Source of the DNA: Heliopora coerulea | Lineage: Eukaryota; Cnidaria; Anthozoa; Scleralcyonacea; Helioporidae | Direction: 5' to 3' | Assembly (NCBI GenBank): GCA_030142905.1 | Contig: JASJOG010000085.1 | Span: 496,001-560,000 of the forward strand | DNA: 64,000 nt | Part shown: piece after piece, positions 58,801-63,851 of the stretch | Layout: every line of letters begins with the position of its first letter | Numbering within the stretch: position 1 is the first letter of the stretch | Translations under genes and position numbers: made by a program | Notes under the pieces: model-generated | Told to the model about the DNA's origin: nothing | What the model saw: only the letters and a program-made list of their open reading frames with translations | Database searches by the model: none

Positions 58801-61068
58801 TTTCGCTCGAAACGTCAGTATCTTTCTCTTGCGGCAGAAAGACTGGCGATGAGTGACCGAGGCTTAATCACGTTAATGCTAATGGCTGGTGTCAGACCAC
58901 GTCATCTGCTACTAAAACGGATACCTCTCTGAGACGGACAATAAGAGTGGTCCCTTAGGTATCCGGCTTAGAGGGAGTTCACTGTATATTTAACGAAACA
59001 AGCTTAAATCACGGATTTCATACCGTGAGCAATTCGCCGGCAGAATCTGTTATAAGCTTCAGTCATGACTCTCCAGTCATGACTGTTTCCAGTGATCTTT
59101 GATTCCACAAGACGATTTACAGAGACCGATTTCATTAGGGGACTTGGGAACTAAAATTTGGCTGCCTTGAACAATCTTTGAAGTCACTGAAGCATGGTTT
59201 TTTGTGTCTGTTTTTAGTGTAAATACGTCGCCGAGAAAGCTTCCGCTATCTGTAAGGAGGAAAAGCACGAGTTGAGATCGCTTACCGCGCTAAAGAAATT
59301 CTTTGCTTGTCGGCAATGCAAGGAAAGGACCGTTACCTATGGACAGCGGTATCCAAAACACTTCTGCAGGTTTGAACTGGGTTGACGATATTGGGTGGCT
59401 CAGCTGAAACGCTTACATTATTCCCTACTCCATCGACAAATGCATAGTTCTTGGTTAAACACTCTACAGTCTAGAATCTGGGGAATGCATTAATTTTCGC
59501 TTAGTAAATATCCACGAGTTTGCACTCACTTTACTCAAAGTCTTTCTTGATATGGTGTAAACTTCCATAAAGAAGCCTTTCCGAAAACATTTCCGGCGGT
59601 AAGCCTCACGCTTATGTGCTCAGTCGTCATAGCGACAGCTTCTCGCCGTTGTCATCGGATATTTGTCCATGTGACGTGCGGGAAGGCTTCATCGGGTTTG
59701 CTAAAAGTAGTGGCAGTTCCCTGGGTTCTGCCGCGATATTGACTTAGCGGCTCAGGGAAACCAATGATAAGAACTACAAACATAATCCTGTCTCGATTGT
59801 TAGTTCGATCAGCCACACTTTGTGTGGCAGGAGAATAATCACATTAAACTGGGTTAGTTATCCCTCCAAATCATGAGAGTAATCACCTTAAATTGGCGGA
59901 GTAATCCCCCTAAATCGACGGAATTATCTTCTTGAGTAATCACCATGAATAAAGGTGATACACCGTGACCGAGAAGTTTAACTCCTTCCATCCGGCGTAA
60001 AACCTCCAGTATTTTACTCGACAAAGGGAGAAAGAGTTATGTGGTTCTTTTTTGTTTATTGTTGTTTACTTAAATAGAGTTACATTGCAGCCGAAAGGCT
60101 GAATTGCGTAATTTACAATTAGAATGTAATTCACAATCTGACCATATTTAAGAATATTTGTTGTATGTACAAAGAGATCGACTGTAATAATTGAAAAAGT
60201 AATTAAACCAATATGAATGTGAAAACAAATTACTCATCCACAGAACTGCAAGCGGCTGGTATAAATGACCACTTAAAACGGTCCGTGCGCATACACGGAA
60301 GATCAAATGAGTGCGTTCCTTGCGTCTGTCATGCAGAGAACTATGTTTACATCGTTCTAAATTCAGCCGGTATGACACACCGGGCGATATAATAGATAAG
60401 AGGCCCTCCTCTGCACTCGTTTCAATTACTCAGGAAGAGTAATGATAAACTGGAGAACAATACTCTAAAATCGATTGCTTTGCTTAAACACCGAGGTCAT
60501 TGTACATAACCGACTTACATCATCGTTGGTGAAGTTTCAAAAGGCATTCTGACGTGCCCGACAAAGATATAGAAATGGCGAAATTTTGTCAGAAATTACA
60601 TGAATACCTTAATGAGGTTGAAAAGTTATTTATCAACCTCCGGAAGAACAGAAGAAACTGACCCAACGATGATATAAACTGGAATAATACTTTTATATCA
60701 AGGGAGAAAAGTCCTTCAGTTGCATAAGAAAGATGTTTTATTACGTAATGTTAGGGTCTTGATACTATCTATTTAACTGCGTAATTTTTTTTTATTTTTG
60801 CTTTACAGAAAATGTGGAGGTCGGCATTTCGAAGCTTGTGCTATGTTTCAAGTAAGTTATAAAATGTGGTATCGTTAGTGTTTTCAAATTGAGTGTGAAT
60901 GAATTCATGATTTTCACTAAAACAGCTGGTGTGTTGTACTTTTTGCAGGAGAGAAAAGGACCCCAGTTGGGAGGCGAGACTTTGCTAATTCGAGGATTGG
61001 AACATTCGAAATTTTTAACCAGCCTTAAATCCCCCAAAACTAATGGAGTATTGCCCAAGTACTTGTAA
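19683..61068 (+). CDS. MCM10: MCM10 replication initiation factor, whole spliced gene (19 exons)
   Basis: MCM10 loads at replication origins, binds single-stranded DNA, MCM2-7/CDC45 and DNA polymerase alpha, and activates the CMG helicase in the nucleus. I could follow the coding sequence through 19 exons whose phases all agree, summing to 2,457 nt (818 aa and stop; human about 875 aa). Order: acidic N-terminus ([12 protein letters not shown]), short coiled coil at about 67-88, OB-fold at about 200-345, CCCH zinc finger at about 346-380, a middle region with LGRGL, and a C-terminal zinc domain at about 640-790. Exons: 19683-19689, 20115-20303, 20935-21003, 21897-22151, 22360-22486, 23154-23316, 23927-24088, 24578-24711, 25211-25291, 26511-26719, 27376-27415, 27996-28069, 28275-28546, 29310-29439, 55671-55786, 57633-57746, 59218-59369, 60809-60851, 60949-61068. 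Intron 14 is very large and hosts four other genes. Confidence 0.92.
20115..20303 (+). CDS. MCM10: MCM10 exon 2
   Basis: Acceptor ttgtag; donor chosen as a|GTGTGT because this keeps phase 1 with exon 3. Codes for the acidic N-terminal region (residues 3-65), rich in D, E, N and S. Confidence 0.8.
20935..21003 (+). CDS. MCM10: MCM10 exon 3, coiled coil
   Basis: Short exon after ctttaaag with weak donor GTATCC. It codes [16 protein letters not shown], a heptad-like segment matching the N-terminal self-association coiled coil of MCM10. Confidence 0.75.
21897..22151 (+). CDS. MCM10: MCM10 exon 4
   Basis: Low-complexity K/T/S-rich linker (residues 89-173). Phase 1 at both ends; donor GTGAGT is a consensus match. 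The linker is poorly conserved in the family, so identity rests on position and phase. Confidence 0.7.
22360..22486 (+). CDS. MCM10: MCM10 exon 5
   Basis: Codes the end of the linker and FSGLR, the conserved entry to the OB-fold domain. Donor GTATGT; phase 2. Confidence 0.8.
22563..23100 (+). repeat. Pyrimidine-only tract in MCM10 intron 5
   Basis: About 540 bases almost entirely of C and T on the gene's sense strand, built from ttcc and tttc units. It lies close upstream of the exon 6 acceptor. Apparent long open frames here are composition artefacts. Confidence 0.9.
23154..23316 (+). CDS. MCM10: MCM10 exon 6, start of OB-fold
   Basis: Contains [19 protein letters not shown] and [11 protein letters not shown], which line up with human MCM10 around the OB-fold start. 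Acceptor ctctag, donor GTACGC, ends in phase 0. Confidence 0.9.
23927..24088 (+). CDS. MCM10: MCM10 exon 7, OB-fold
   Basis: Codes YSIWKLSDL and [16 protein letters not shown] followed by GTVVALLNP, the most conserved strand region of the MCM10 OB-fold that binds DNA. Phase 0 at both ends. Confidence 0.93.
24175..24345 (-). repeat. tRNA-like repeat copy in MCM10 intron 7
   Basis: On the - strand this carries box A (tagctcaatggttagatc), box B (gggttcgatcccc) and an anticodon stem tctga/tcaga with loop ccggtca. Its flanks (gagcttgacgaacg) recur beside the copy at 34.73 kb. Same tRNA-derived family type as elsewhere in the window. Confidence 0.7.
24578..24711 (+). CDS. MCM10: MCM10 exon 8, OB-fold end and zinc finger start
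   Basis: Codes [11 protein letters not shown] and [15 protein letters not shown], providing the first two cysteines of the CCCH zinc finger. Donor GTAAGT, phase 2. Confidence 0.92.
24943..24975. repeat. 15-bp perfect inverted repeat
   Basis: cacacatgtgtgtca and its exact inverse are separated by gaa. Each arm is itself built around CACATGTG, an E-box palindrome. It lies in MCM10 intron 8. Confidence 0.8.
25211..25291 (+). CDS. MCM10: MCM10 exon 9, zinc finger end
   Basis: Codes [15 protein letters not shown], giving the third cysteine and the histidine of the CCCH finger. Acceptor ttctag, donor GTGCGT, phase 2. Confidence 0.92.
25380..26450 (+). repeat. Array of degenerate tRNA-like units in MCM10 intron 9
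   Basis: About 1.1 kb made of a dozen or more diverged units of about 60-70 bases. Each unit has a box-A-like part (tgtagctcagttggttgag and variants) followed by a box-B-like part (aaggttgtgggttgga and variants). Examples begin near 25715, 25781, 25838 and 25898. No unit keeps a full cloverleaf. Apparent open frames here (25568-26068) are by-products. Confidence 0.7.
26511..26719 (+). CDS. MCM10: MCM10 exon 10
   Basis: Codes [15 protein letters not shown] followed by a basic S/K-rich linker. The FFYQG matches the FYYGG segment after the zinc finger in human MCM10. A GTAAGA at 26585 is a possible early donor, but the frame continues to a better GTAAGT at 26720. Confidence 0.85.
27376..27415 (+). 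CDS. MCM10: MCM10 exon 11
   Basis: A 40-base exon between tttag and GTAAGT coding [12 protein letters not shown]. Phases 1 and 2 match its neighbours; little conservation, so it rests on splice logic. Confidence 0.65.
27540..27890. repeat. GTAG/GCAG simple repeat in MCM10 intron 11
   Basis: Imperfect ggtag and ggcag units over about 350 bases. Open frames on the - strand are artefacts of the repeat. Confidence 0.9.
27996..28069 (+). CDS. MCM10: MCM10 exon 12
   Basis: Codes [15 protein letters not shown], matching the human LPTCGARNLKQHL segment. Phase 2 in, phase 1 out; donor GTAAGA. Confidence 0.9.
28275..28546 (+). CDS. MCM10: MCM10 exon 13
   Basis: Codes a variable stretch and then [17 protein letters not shown], matching the LGRG and acidic motif of human MCM10. 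Ends in phase 0 at GTAATT. Confidence 0.88.
29310..29439 (+). CDS. MCM10: MCM10 exon 14
   Basis: Codes [17 protein letters not shown] and a K/R-rich stretch, like the region before the C-terminal domain. Donor GTGAGT at 29440 opens the 26.2-kb intron 14; phase 1. Confidence 0.85.
30838..31092 (+). repeat. Tandem duplication of a 125-130-base unit
   Basis: Two diverged copies (30838-30962, 30963-31092) both begin aggaattat, contain cgacccttttc and acggtctttcgac, and end with gatcaatgagtt. A third start follows at 31093. Confidence 0.75.
31427..31455 (+). ncRNA. Hammerhead-like core motif (Penelope-type repeat remnant)
   Basis: ctgacgaag and, after a short stem, gctcgaaacgttag match the two conserved core strands of hammerhead ribozymes (CTGANGA ... 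GAAA) as found in Penelope-like retroelements. Partial versions of the second strand occur at 39281 and 58794. No full ribozyme fold was proven. Confidence 0.35.
31852..31926 (+). promoter_or_regulatory. NF-kB-like, TTCNNNGAA, ATF-like and TATA sites of nested gene 1
   Basis: GGGGTTTCCC (31852-31861) fits the NF-kB consensus. TTCTGGGAA (31875-31883) fits the STAT palindrome. TGATGTCA (31904-31911) resembles an ATF/CREB site. TATAAAAG is at 31919-31926, 73 bases before the ATG at 32000. Such a dense array in 75 bases is typical of immune-inducible promoters; activity here is inference. Confidence 0.6.
32000..32719 (+). CDS. Nested gene 1: small helical protein, TNFAIP8/TIPE-like candidate
   Basis: The 239-aa protein from the ATG at 32000 (context aaacATGg) has no signal peptide or membrane segment and is predicted helical throughout. 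An acidic N-terminus with ESFY is followed by DFKLDTM at 68-74, a hydrophobic helix, QGWSVPD at 141-147, and NFQ at 188-190. These marks recur in nested gene 2 (36733). The pattern of helices and the WxVPD loop remind me of TNFAIP8/TIPE proteins, cytosolic lipid-binding regulators of inflammation and cell death. I cannot confirm this from sequence alone. The single coding exon, κB and TATA sites fit an inducible gene. The frame extends upstream to a GTG at 31958, but the ATG is the natural start. Confidence 0.8.
   Translation: MDLVDNITSENEESFYDENPSELSKNLSRGLLEEASLSLRPLAKVEEIKQKLGKDLSELNINETDLIDFKLDTMEVLLHLNKDIPVDDFLKQTFRGCLDAMLCLEVVQRTSTDKELTSLTLRLVWYFQQALQVLAHVLEVQGWSVPDAKLERRKFQEILQQLLQLTDEYLKEKPNYSQLKRHEKLIRNFQLMKEVAQAIEWLRYVFEELRHNLDVVSCENEFVLHDEVEEHWFTYETIV
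32720..33240 (+). other. Downstream region of nested gene 1
   Basis: Probable 3' UTR and spacer. AT-rich, no exact AATAAA, nothing else recognised. Confidence 0.35.
33309..33381 (-). tRNA. tRNA-like sequence (repeat-borne)
   Basis: 73 nt, box A and box B intact, acceptor gtctttg/cagagac. It shares the anticodon-loop C33 with the 7845 copy. Probable pseudo-tRNA. Confidence 0.45.
33571..33643 (+). tRNA. tRNA-like sequence (repeat-borne)
   Basis: 73 nt, acceptor gtctttg/cagggac, box A and box B intact, C33 in the anticodon loop. Probable pseudo-tRNA. Confidence 0.45.
33731..34700. other. Intron spacer, nothing recognised
   Basis: AT-rich sequence with short open frames only. A possible diverged internal duplication (taatgagggaaagttcctt and taatgagagaaagttcctt near 34250 and 34420) is the only structure seen. 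Confidence 0.4.
34725..35210 (+). repeat. Two diverged tRNA-like repeat copies
   Basis: Box A (gtagctcaatagttagaac; gtagctcaatggtcacagc) and box B (gggttcgatcccc; gggtttgatcctc) occur at about 34740-34815 and 35125-35205. Each is followed by ggggctcagaaat. They belong with the 24.2-kb copy by their shared flanks. Confidence 0.7.
35211..36600. other. Intron spacer with a small palindromic repeat
   Basis: No gene seen. Around 36007-36055, gaacctccgttaagtgaccacc faces ggtggtcgctaaccggagg, the remains of a pogo/Tigger-like terminal repeat or MITE. Confidence 0.4.
36652..36659 (+). promoter_or_regulatory. TATA-like box of nested gene 2
   Basis: ATAAAAAG lies 73 bases before the ATG at 36733, the same spacing as in nested gene 1. 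An octamer-like atgctaat lies just upstream at 36632. No κB site was found near it. Confidence 0.45.
36733..37464 (+). CDS. Nested gene 2: helical protein, paralogue of nested gene 1
   Basis: A 243-aa single-exon protein from the ATG at 36733 (tgtcATGg). It shares with nested gene 1 the N-terminal ESFY in an acidic context, [10 protein letters not shown] at 62-71, [12 protein letters not shown] at 138-149 and NFQ at 185-187. It has no signal peptide, no membrane segment and few cysteines. The family may be TNFAIP8/TIPE-like; this is a hypothesis. The two genes lie 4 kb apart on the same strand and presumably arose by tandem duplication. Confidence 0.8.
   Translation: MEESTICPVDYDESFYAEDELKPDKYRLVEISKSVEQLMSPIYNIKQKIEDDLRDLTIKADDFIDFKLDTMKILSRLTEKLPIHKFLKGSYTGFFIAMLHSEVILQTTKNLEEQKMVKEILRNFTNVLLVIANALKMQGWSVPDSKLERQHFPNLKKTLVSLGEEYIKENPNSALLRTHKQIIVNFQIIKEMETSIRRLRQLIEKLRENSYVNTVTREGENVFHSEMMETATVWGMFWDLENN
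37465..38088 (+). other. Downstream region of nested gene 2
   Basis: Probable 3' UTR and spacer; nothing recognised beyond short frames. Confidence 0.35.
38089..38787. mobile_element. Long-terminal-inverted-repeat MITE (outer element)
   Basis: The left arm (38089-38215) and right arm (38652-38787) are inverted copies of about 125-135 bases. Both begin ggttagaccgtt/ggttaaaccgtt and share ccatgactgttttgcc, cgctcagccga and gttcggc. A second inverted repeat is nested inside. No target duplication was identified. Confidence 0.85.
38227..38399. mobile_element. Nested palindromic MITE inside the 38.1-kb element
   Basis: The outer 50-odd bases (ttcacagcgctttgttaac and onward to ttctctggaacgcg) are repeated nearly perfectly in inverse orientation, leaving a loop of about 60 bases. 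It interrupts the outer element, so it inserted later. Confidence 0.8.
39873..40970. mobile_element. Large inverted-repeat element of about 1.1 kb
   Basis: Ends read ttagatttacctaaacgag and, inverted, ttagatttacataaacgag. The arms match over more than 250 bases (gtccacagacct, ggaagggcataactc, gaaacgtacaaaa, caggacgaac). The left arm is interrupted by a 392-bp hAT-type element, which explains its greater length. Confidence 0.85.
40039..40430. mobile_element. 392-bp hAT-type MITE with 8-bp target duplication
   Basis: Ends ccagggtggatt and aatccaccctgg are inverted repeats. TACAAAAG flanks both sides (40031-40038 and 40431-40438). The opposite arm of the host palindrome has the uninterrupted sequence, an empty-site control within the window. 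Confidence 0.9.
41126..41370. mobile_element. 245-bp palindromic MITE
   Basis: Arms starting gaaatacaaaatgaaacaaa match in inverse orientation for about 95 bases each, with a short AT-rich centre. No coding capacity. Confidence 0.8.
41371..42550. other. Spacer upstream of nested gene 3
   Basis: No coding exon recognised; open frames on the - strand at 41552-42323 carry no domain. The right part grades into the promoter of nested gene 3. Confidence 0.4.
42558..42670 (+). promoter_or_regulatory. TTCNNNGAA, NF-kB-like and TATA sites of nested gene 3
   Basis: TTCCAAGAA (42558-42566) fits the STAT palindrome. GGGAAATCCC (42637-42646) fits the NF-kB consensus GGGRNNYYCC. TATAAAAG follows at 42663-42670, 108 bases before the ATG. 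This is the same trio as upstream of nested gene 1. Confidence 0.6.
42779..43351 (+). CDS. Nested gene 3: helical protein, diverged family member
   Basis: A 190-aa single-exon protein (aataATGg start) predicted all-helical and without signal or membrane segments. Residues 85-180 follow the helical pattern of nested genes 1 and 2, with EYDFPD at 117-122 in the place of GWSVPD, then a charged helix, a RNYEL stretch in place of RNFQL, and a last helix. Its length and the order of helices are close to TNFAIP8-family proteins (about 185-200 aa), more so than in the other copies. The assignment is a hypothesis. Confidence 0.75.
   Translation: MGGISDDHSIKRVLVDLLAEVYEMVGKFTLEQKAKEEGFLENQGIDAPDFPINIGEEHIFERLRHFSGTEEELLALCYTQFVHLLNCLEILDDQPSDTLDAVRRLLLELYKDLLQFEYDFPDLAETRHSLEKKLDKLVRIFVEDPAFAPFFHQRPETLVTALRNYELSREIYISLNDLNAFICNQNSQGL
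43352..44140 (+). other. Downstream region of nested gene 3
   Basis: Probable 3' UTR and spacer. No exact AATAAA close by; nothing else recognised. Confidence 0.35.
44145..44215 (-). repeat. Diverged tRNA-like repeat
   Basis: On the - strand, a box-B-like gttcgaatccc and an anticodon-arm-like stretch ending in ctcagaaatc indicate a decayed copy of the tRNA-like family. Box A is lost. Confidence 0.4.
44231..44443. mobile_element. 213-bp MITE with cgtttacactgc ends
   Basis: aaactccgtttacactgc faces gcagtgtaaacggggttt, followed inward by inverted tttgggcacggcacgg blocks. A similar end (ccgtttacactaga) occurs singly at 7364. Superfamily not identified. Confidence 0.75.
44725..45060 (-). repeat. 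Array of about four tRNA-like units
   Basis: On the - strand, units of about 65-85 bases begin with variants of ctcgctagctcaatggttgg and end with ggttacgg or similar. Each lacks a complete cloverleaf. It is organised like the array in MCM10 intron 9. Confidence 0.65.
45822..46595 (-). mobile_element. 5'-truncated non-LTR retrotransposon (LINE) fragment
   Basis: Two overlapping - strand frames (46588-46394 and 46449-45994) code [41 protein letters not shown] and later MYKILKG. These are typical of the C-terminal reverse-transcriptase region of CR1/L2/Jockey-type LINEs. A frameshift joins them. The 3' end runs into an ATT/TAA microsatellite (45822-45846), a usual LINE tail. The upstream part is missing. 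Confidence 0.75.
46985..47420 (+). repeat. Minisatellite built around ttacgtaa
   Basis: Six or seven units of about 50-75 bases share gtgtttttacgagc, then ttacaccttacgtaaggtgcg or variants. Each contains the palindrome ttacgtaa. It lies in MCM10 intron 14. Confidence 0.8.
47500..48690. other. Spacer upstream of nested gene 4
   Basis: No gene recognised. TTCCTGGAA at 48384-48392 fits the STAT palindrome seen before nested genes 1 and 3, but no clear TATA or κB site was found. Confidence 0.35.
48694..49281 (+). CDS. Nested gene 4: helical protein, most diverged family member
   Basis: A 195-aa single-exon frame from the ATG at 48694. The first 50 residues look unlike the others and the true start may differ. 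Residues 65-190 are helical and follow the family pattern: a hydrophobic helix ([14 protein letters not shown]), SYPVPK at 125-130 in place of GWSVPD, a lysine-rich helix, and a final hydrophobic helix (HINCLRMFL). AATAAA lies at 49529-49534. Function unknown; the TNFAIP8/TIPE-like idea applies as for its neighbours. Confidence 0.68.
   Translation: MATCLPPKLVSCLSISASSALVACLQLRKIYAKDLKGHGIVPSGLPLKLGQDDHFKHLKKTRRNPKDKEFLTISYKGFCALFWGIQIILEKKQNNGVNETALLKGVAFEFNRAVFYLYKSLESLSYPVPKSGGTDVKKKLRTELESLVKTFTNDKQIRKMVPPFRGEETLFLKWGLINDHINCLRMFLGKLGKGR
49529..49534 (+). terminator. Polyadenylation signal of nested gene 4
   Basis: AATAAA about 250 bases after the stop at 49281, in AT-rich sequence followed by a T-rich stretch. 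Confidence 0.5.
49540..50500. other. Intron spacer, nothing recognised
   Basis: No coding exon, domain or repeat family seen. Confidence 0.4.
50510..52330 (+). repeat. GGTT array with about 540-base higher-order repeats
   Basis: Long runs of ggtt/ggttt units on the sense strand of MCM10. Superimposed is a larger unit: gttgacaattggttgg starts at 51122 and again at 51661, a 539-base period. Diverged versions start near 50570 and 52100 (ttttgtatgttg, ttaaatagttatatgttg and gtttggataactta recur in order). Frames coding NQPT repeats on the - strand are artefacts. Confidence 0.9.
52330..53700 (+). repeat. Degenerate GGTT-derived sequence
   Basis: The array decays into imperfect ttggttgattgg-type sequence without a clear higher-order unit. 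It ends about 53.7 kb. Confidence 0.75.
53215..53415 (+). repeat. ctggctgag minisatellite
   Basis: About 200 bases of gagctggctggct and gagctggcttgct units inside the GGTT-derived region. Confidence 0.9.
53700..55670. other. 3' part of MCM10 intron 14, nothing recognised
   Basis: No coding exon or named repeat seen up to the exon 15 acceptor. Confidence 0.4.
55671..55786 (+). CDS. MCM10: MCM10 exon 15
   Basis: Codes [20 protein letters not shown], matching human EEFQKILKAKSKHTG. Acceptor tttcacag in phase 1 agrees exactly with exon 14, 26 kb upstream. This proves the gene spans the big intron at the level of sequence logic. Confidence 0.92.
55793..55925 (+). repeat. CTTT microsatellite in MCM10 intron 15
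   Basis: More than a dozen perfect cttt units directly after the exon 15 donor, then imperfect units. Confidence 0.95.
56079..57068 (+). mobile_element. 990-bp degenerate hAT transposon with transposase remnant
   Basis: The left end taaggctgtcac and the inverted right end taaggttgtcag are imperfect terminal repeats. The 8-bp duplication CTGTCTGT lies at 56071-56078 and 57069-57076. Inside, an interrupted frame (about 56483-56842, stop at 56675-56677) codes [21 protein letters not shown] and [12 protein letters not shown]. These belong to the C-terminal dimerisation domain of hAT transposases. Most of the transposase is missing. Confidence 0.9.
57145..57420 (+). repeat. CTTT/CTCT pyrimidine repeat in MCM10 intron 15
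   Basis: Imperfect cttt, cttc and ctct units; weaker pyrimidine-rich sequence continues to about 57560. Confidence 0.9.
57633..57746 (+). CDS. MCM10: MCM10 exon 16
   Basis: Codes [20 protein letters not shown] and [13 protein letters not shown], matching the helix and first zinc-binding Cys of the C-terminal domain. Phase 0 at both ends; donor GTAAGT. Confidence 0.93.
57747..59217 (+). other. MCM10 intron 16
   Basis: Contains one TA-flanked inverted-repeat element (58503-58984); the rest shows no coding sequence. Confidence 0.7.
58503..58984. mobile_element. 482-bp TA-flanked MITE (Tc1/mariner-pogo-like)
   Basis: Ends cagcgaactccctctt and, inverted, cagtgaactccctcta, each bordered by TA (58501-58502, 58985-58986). 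TA duplication and CAGYGAACTCCCTC ends suggest the pogo/Tigger type. The interior contains a gctttcgctcgaaacgtcag segment of the Penelope-linked type at about 58799. Confidence 0.75.
59218..59369 (+). CDS. MCM10: MCM10 exon 17, C-terminal zinc domain
   Basis: Codes [25 protein letters not shown] and KHFCR. The Cys pairs match those of the metazoan-specific C-terminal zinc domain. Phase 0 in, phase 2 out. Confidence 0.93.
59370..60808 (+). other. MCM10 intron 17
   Basis: No coding sequence or named transposon recognised. Around 59835-59960 a loose repeat of taatcaccttaaat-type units occurs. Confidence 0.5.
60809..60851 (+). CDS. MCM10: MCM10 exon 18
   Basis: A 43-base exon coding [14 protein letters not shown], which completes the last zinc-binding Cys pair with exon 17 (FCRKC). 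Donor GTAAGT. Confidence 0.9.
60949..61068 (+). CDS. MCM10: MCM10 exon 19, C-terminus
   Basis: Codes [20 protein letters not shown], matching the human GPKIGGETLLPRGEEHAKFL end. It continues some 15 residues beyond, ending in TAA at 61066-61068. Confidence 0.95.
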   Translation, partial: ERKGPQLGGETLLIRGLEHSKFLTSLKSPKTNGVLPKYL

Positions 61069-62231
61069 CGCTGGGTTAAAACCACATCATTTTGTGGTGT
61101 AATATACTAATTTCACTGTATAATCACTCACCTGCATGCAGTGCCGCTGGGCGCATAGCTCGTCCGACACGCTGACCGGCAACACTTAGAAACGTTTGCA
61201 TCGTGTGGTTTTTCCGGGCTGTCAAAGAATCACAAGAGGTGTAGGGGTGCATAATCACTCCCACAGCCTGTCAAATCTATCTGCCTCAGAAGTGTTTGTG
61301 ATGTACCCAGCTTGATTTTAATATTTTATACACATTACGCTAAGTCATACTTAGACAATTACGTAAACTAAACACATTTCGATGTAAGTACGCCAATAGG
61401 TTACTTTTACCAAGTGCTCTGTACTGCTCAACTGTTACACGTCTTCCATTGCATCAGTTATCTGATCCGTCCCACATTTCTTGTCGATGTTGCCTTGACG
61501 CGAAAAATATTTTCATGTCCAGTTCAACATGGATAGGTATTTTTGTTTTACTATTAAGAGCCGAACCCGAACGCAAACCTTAGCTCTAATACGGTTTCAC
61601 AGAAACGACGAATAGAATGAAATTTCACATTCAAAGATTGCGGTATGTGGTTTTTGACCCCAAGATGTTCTGCGTGCCAGGCGAATGTGCTAACCACTTG
61701 ATATGGTGACCACTTCACCTACGAATGCATAAACTATTTCTAACGGATTTATGACGAGTTTGGATCATTCTTGCAGACTCAAAACAGGTGCTGACGTCGT
61801 AGCATCTCCGGAGTTCCTTAGTGACCATAGCGGCGTAGAATTACTCCCGAAGCTAATACTGAACTCGATGGTTAAAATGTATTTCTGTACTTTTTTCAGC
61901 AGTTGGCACGCCACGGAAAGAATTTGTGCACGCGAAACCAGTCTGCCGGAGACGAATATACATACATACATATTTATATATACATATACTATGTTACAAA
62001 TTCGTGTAAAATGAGGAGTGGAAAAAATTGTTCACTTCACTTCAAAGCATAAGCGTAATGTCGAGAAAAAATAATTAAAAATAAAATATGAAAAGGCTTT
62101 TAAAGACGGACGTTTCACACAAAGCACAAAAGATATTTTCACAGAAGACACCACACTTTTTTTTCTACTACATTAATAGCACCCCACTGAGTAGGGGATT
62201 AATACTTTCGAAATTATTTTATAAATATTCT
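61069..62231. other. Region between convergent MCM10 and BRPF genes
   Basis: Must hold both 3' UTRs. No AATAAA is close to the MCM10 stop. Small frames at 61751-62014 carry no domain. Confidence 0.45.
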
Positions 62232-62487
62232 CTAAGAACTGTCATCGTCTCCACCTGCCGCCTCCTCCTCCTCACGCATATCTTCCTCGACATCCTCGTC
62301 TTTGTCCATGAAATCGTTCCCGACTTCGTCGTCTCGCGTCGATATTTGTTCTTTGTAAGAGAGAGCGCGCGCGAACGCCTGTTGGACAGACTTGCGCAGT
62401 GATGGCTTTTTGCCTTCGTACAGTTTTGTGCTGTCCACCTTCTGATTCCTTCCCAACAGCTCCAGCTTTTGACGAGGCAGCCATTGC
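62232..62487 (-). CDS. BRPF1/BRD1/BRPF3-type protein, last coding exon (PWWP end)
   Basis: The exon starts after a - strand tctgcag acceptor at 62488. The split codon restores W, giving TWQWLPRQKLELLG, then KSVQQAFARAL, matching the PWWP domain end of BRPF proteins (RTWQWLPRTKLVPLG, KSVQIAYHRAL in human BRPF1). It ends in a very acidic tail (DEDVEEDMREEEEAAGG) and TAG at 62232-62234. BRPF proteins scaffold MOZ/MORF and HBO1 histone acetyltransferase complexes, and the PWWP domain binds methylated H3K36 nucleosomes. Which of the three vertebrate paralogues it corresponds to cannot be told; invertebrates usually have one. Confidence 0.92.
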
Positions 62488-63711
62488 CTGCAGACGAAGA
62501 ATGAAAACAGAAATATCAGGGGTATCTCTACAACGGAGAAAATGTCTGGTGAAGAAACGTTGAAGCAATCTCCAAACAGCGAAAAACGATTTTTGTCAAG
62601 GAAAGTCTGGGATATCCTATTCGAATCAGAACTCATGGAATCTACTGTAGTTATATTCTTTATGTAAACAAGCACGAAAGTTCATTTATACTAAGAAGCC
62701 CAGCAAAAAGCTTTGAAAACCTCAGCATTTTCTCGGGGGTTTTTTCCCTTGTTCTGTTGCTCCACGACTAATGTATGCACGAATGGGTTAACCTAAAGCT
62801 TCCATTGCTTTTTTTTTACCTTCAACTTTCGCCATTTCAAAACATTCTCCTCGTGCACACGACTCAGCATTTCACGTAACATGGCGGGCAATGTTGTAAC
62901 CAGTCTTTGAGCCTTTACACTGTAGTACCGTTACAGCATTCTGATTGGCTGACGGTTTTCACGCCAAAATATTGCCTTTGTCAAAGTCGCTTTTAAGCAG
63001 CAAGTTTTATTGCGTAATCTCAAGGAACGAAAGAAGAAAAAAAGATAAGAAAGATTTTTCTTTCTGAACTTAGGCAAGTGCTAAACAATAGTAGACGAGT
63101 TTTTGTTCGAAACGGACGTACACTTTCGACAAAAATCATTTTCGGGAGCTCCAGCAAGCGATAGAGACGGCTTTGTGACAGAATTATCAGGCGGCTGTTG
63201 CATAACATTTGACTTTTCACTGTCTAACGAGTGACTTCACATTTAGCTTAACGACAAAAGTTGCCTTTCTTCTAAAATTCTTATAAATCGGGAGTTCTGT
63301 CCATTTGCCTTTGGCGAACAAATCGTCGCGAAGCTTAATTTCCCTATTAGTGCTGTTTAATTCATCCGCTACTTTCGGTGTTTCCGAGAATCTTCACTTC
63401 CAAATCTCAATACTTGTATCAGCAAATTACATCGTTGGTGAAAATTTTTTGCTGTAGCGTGAAGAAGTAGGACTTATTTGTACTTTTTTGTGCAAGTTAC
63501 ATCTGGCAAAACGAGTTGCAGAAAGGGGTGTGATGTGCTGCAATTTTTCGTCTATTTTGTAATTAGTTCATCTGTCACCGCATGAGTTGCATGAAAAATT
63601 GCAGCCGGTAACAGCGCCTTACTATGAACTTGCTAACATGATAGCGCAAGTCCAAAACAAGCCCGATGACGTAAAATGAGGTAATTAAACTAATCCACAC
63701 ACACAACTTAC
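62488..63711 (-). other. BRPF-type gene, last intron
   Basis: Bounded by GTAAGT (63711-63706, - strand) and tctgcag. No other feature recognised inside. Confidence 0.8.
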
Positions 63712-63851
63712 CAGGTCCTCCGAGCGTCGAAGAACAGTACTAGGTACAAGTGTTCGTCGGTAGATCGTCGCTCTTTTAAAACGTCTTCCGGAGGCACCGG
63801 TATGGGTACGCCTTTGTGCACGAACCCTCGCTTTGTCTTCGGGTTTATAAT
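63712..63851 (-). CDS. BRPF1/BRD1/BRPF3-type protein, penultimate exon (PWWP core)
   Basis: After the - strand acceptor gcgcag the exon codes [21 protein letters not shown] and [15 protein letters not shown]. These match the PWWP core of BRPF proteins ([10 protein letters not shown] and [15 protein letters not shown] in human BRPF1). It ends in phase 2 and joins the last exon exactly. The remaining exons (PHD fingers, bromodomain) must lie to the right of the window. Confidence 0.93.
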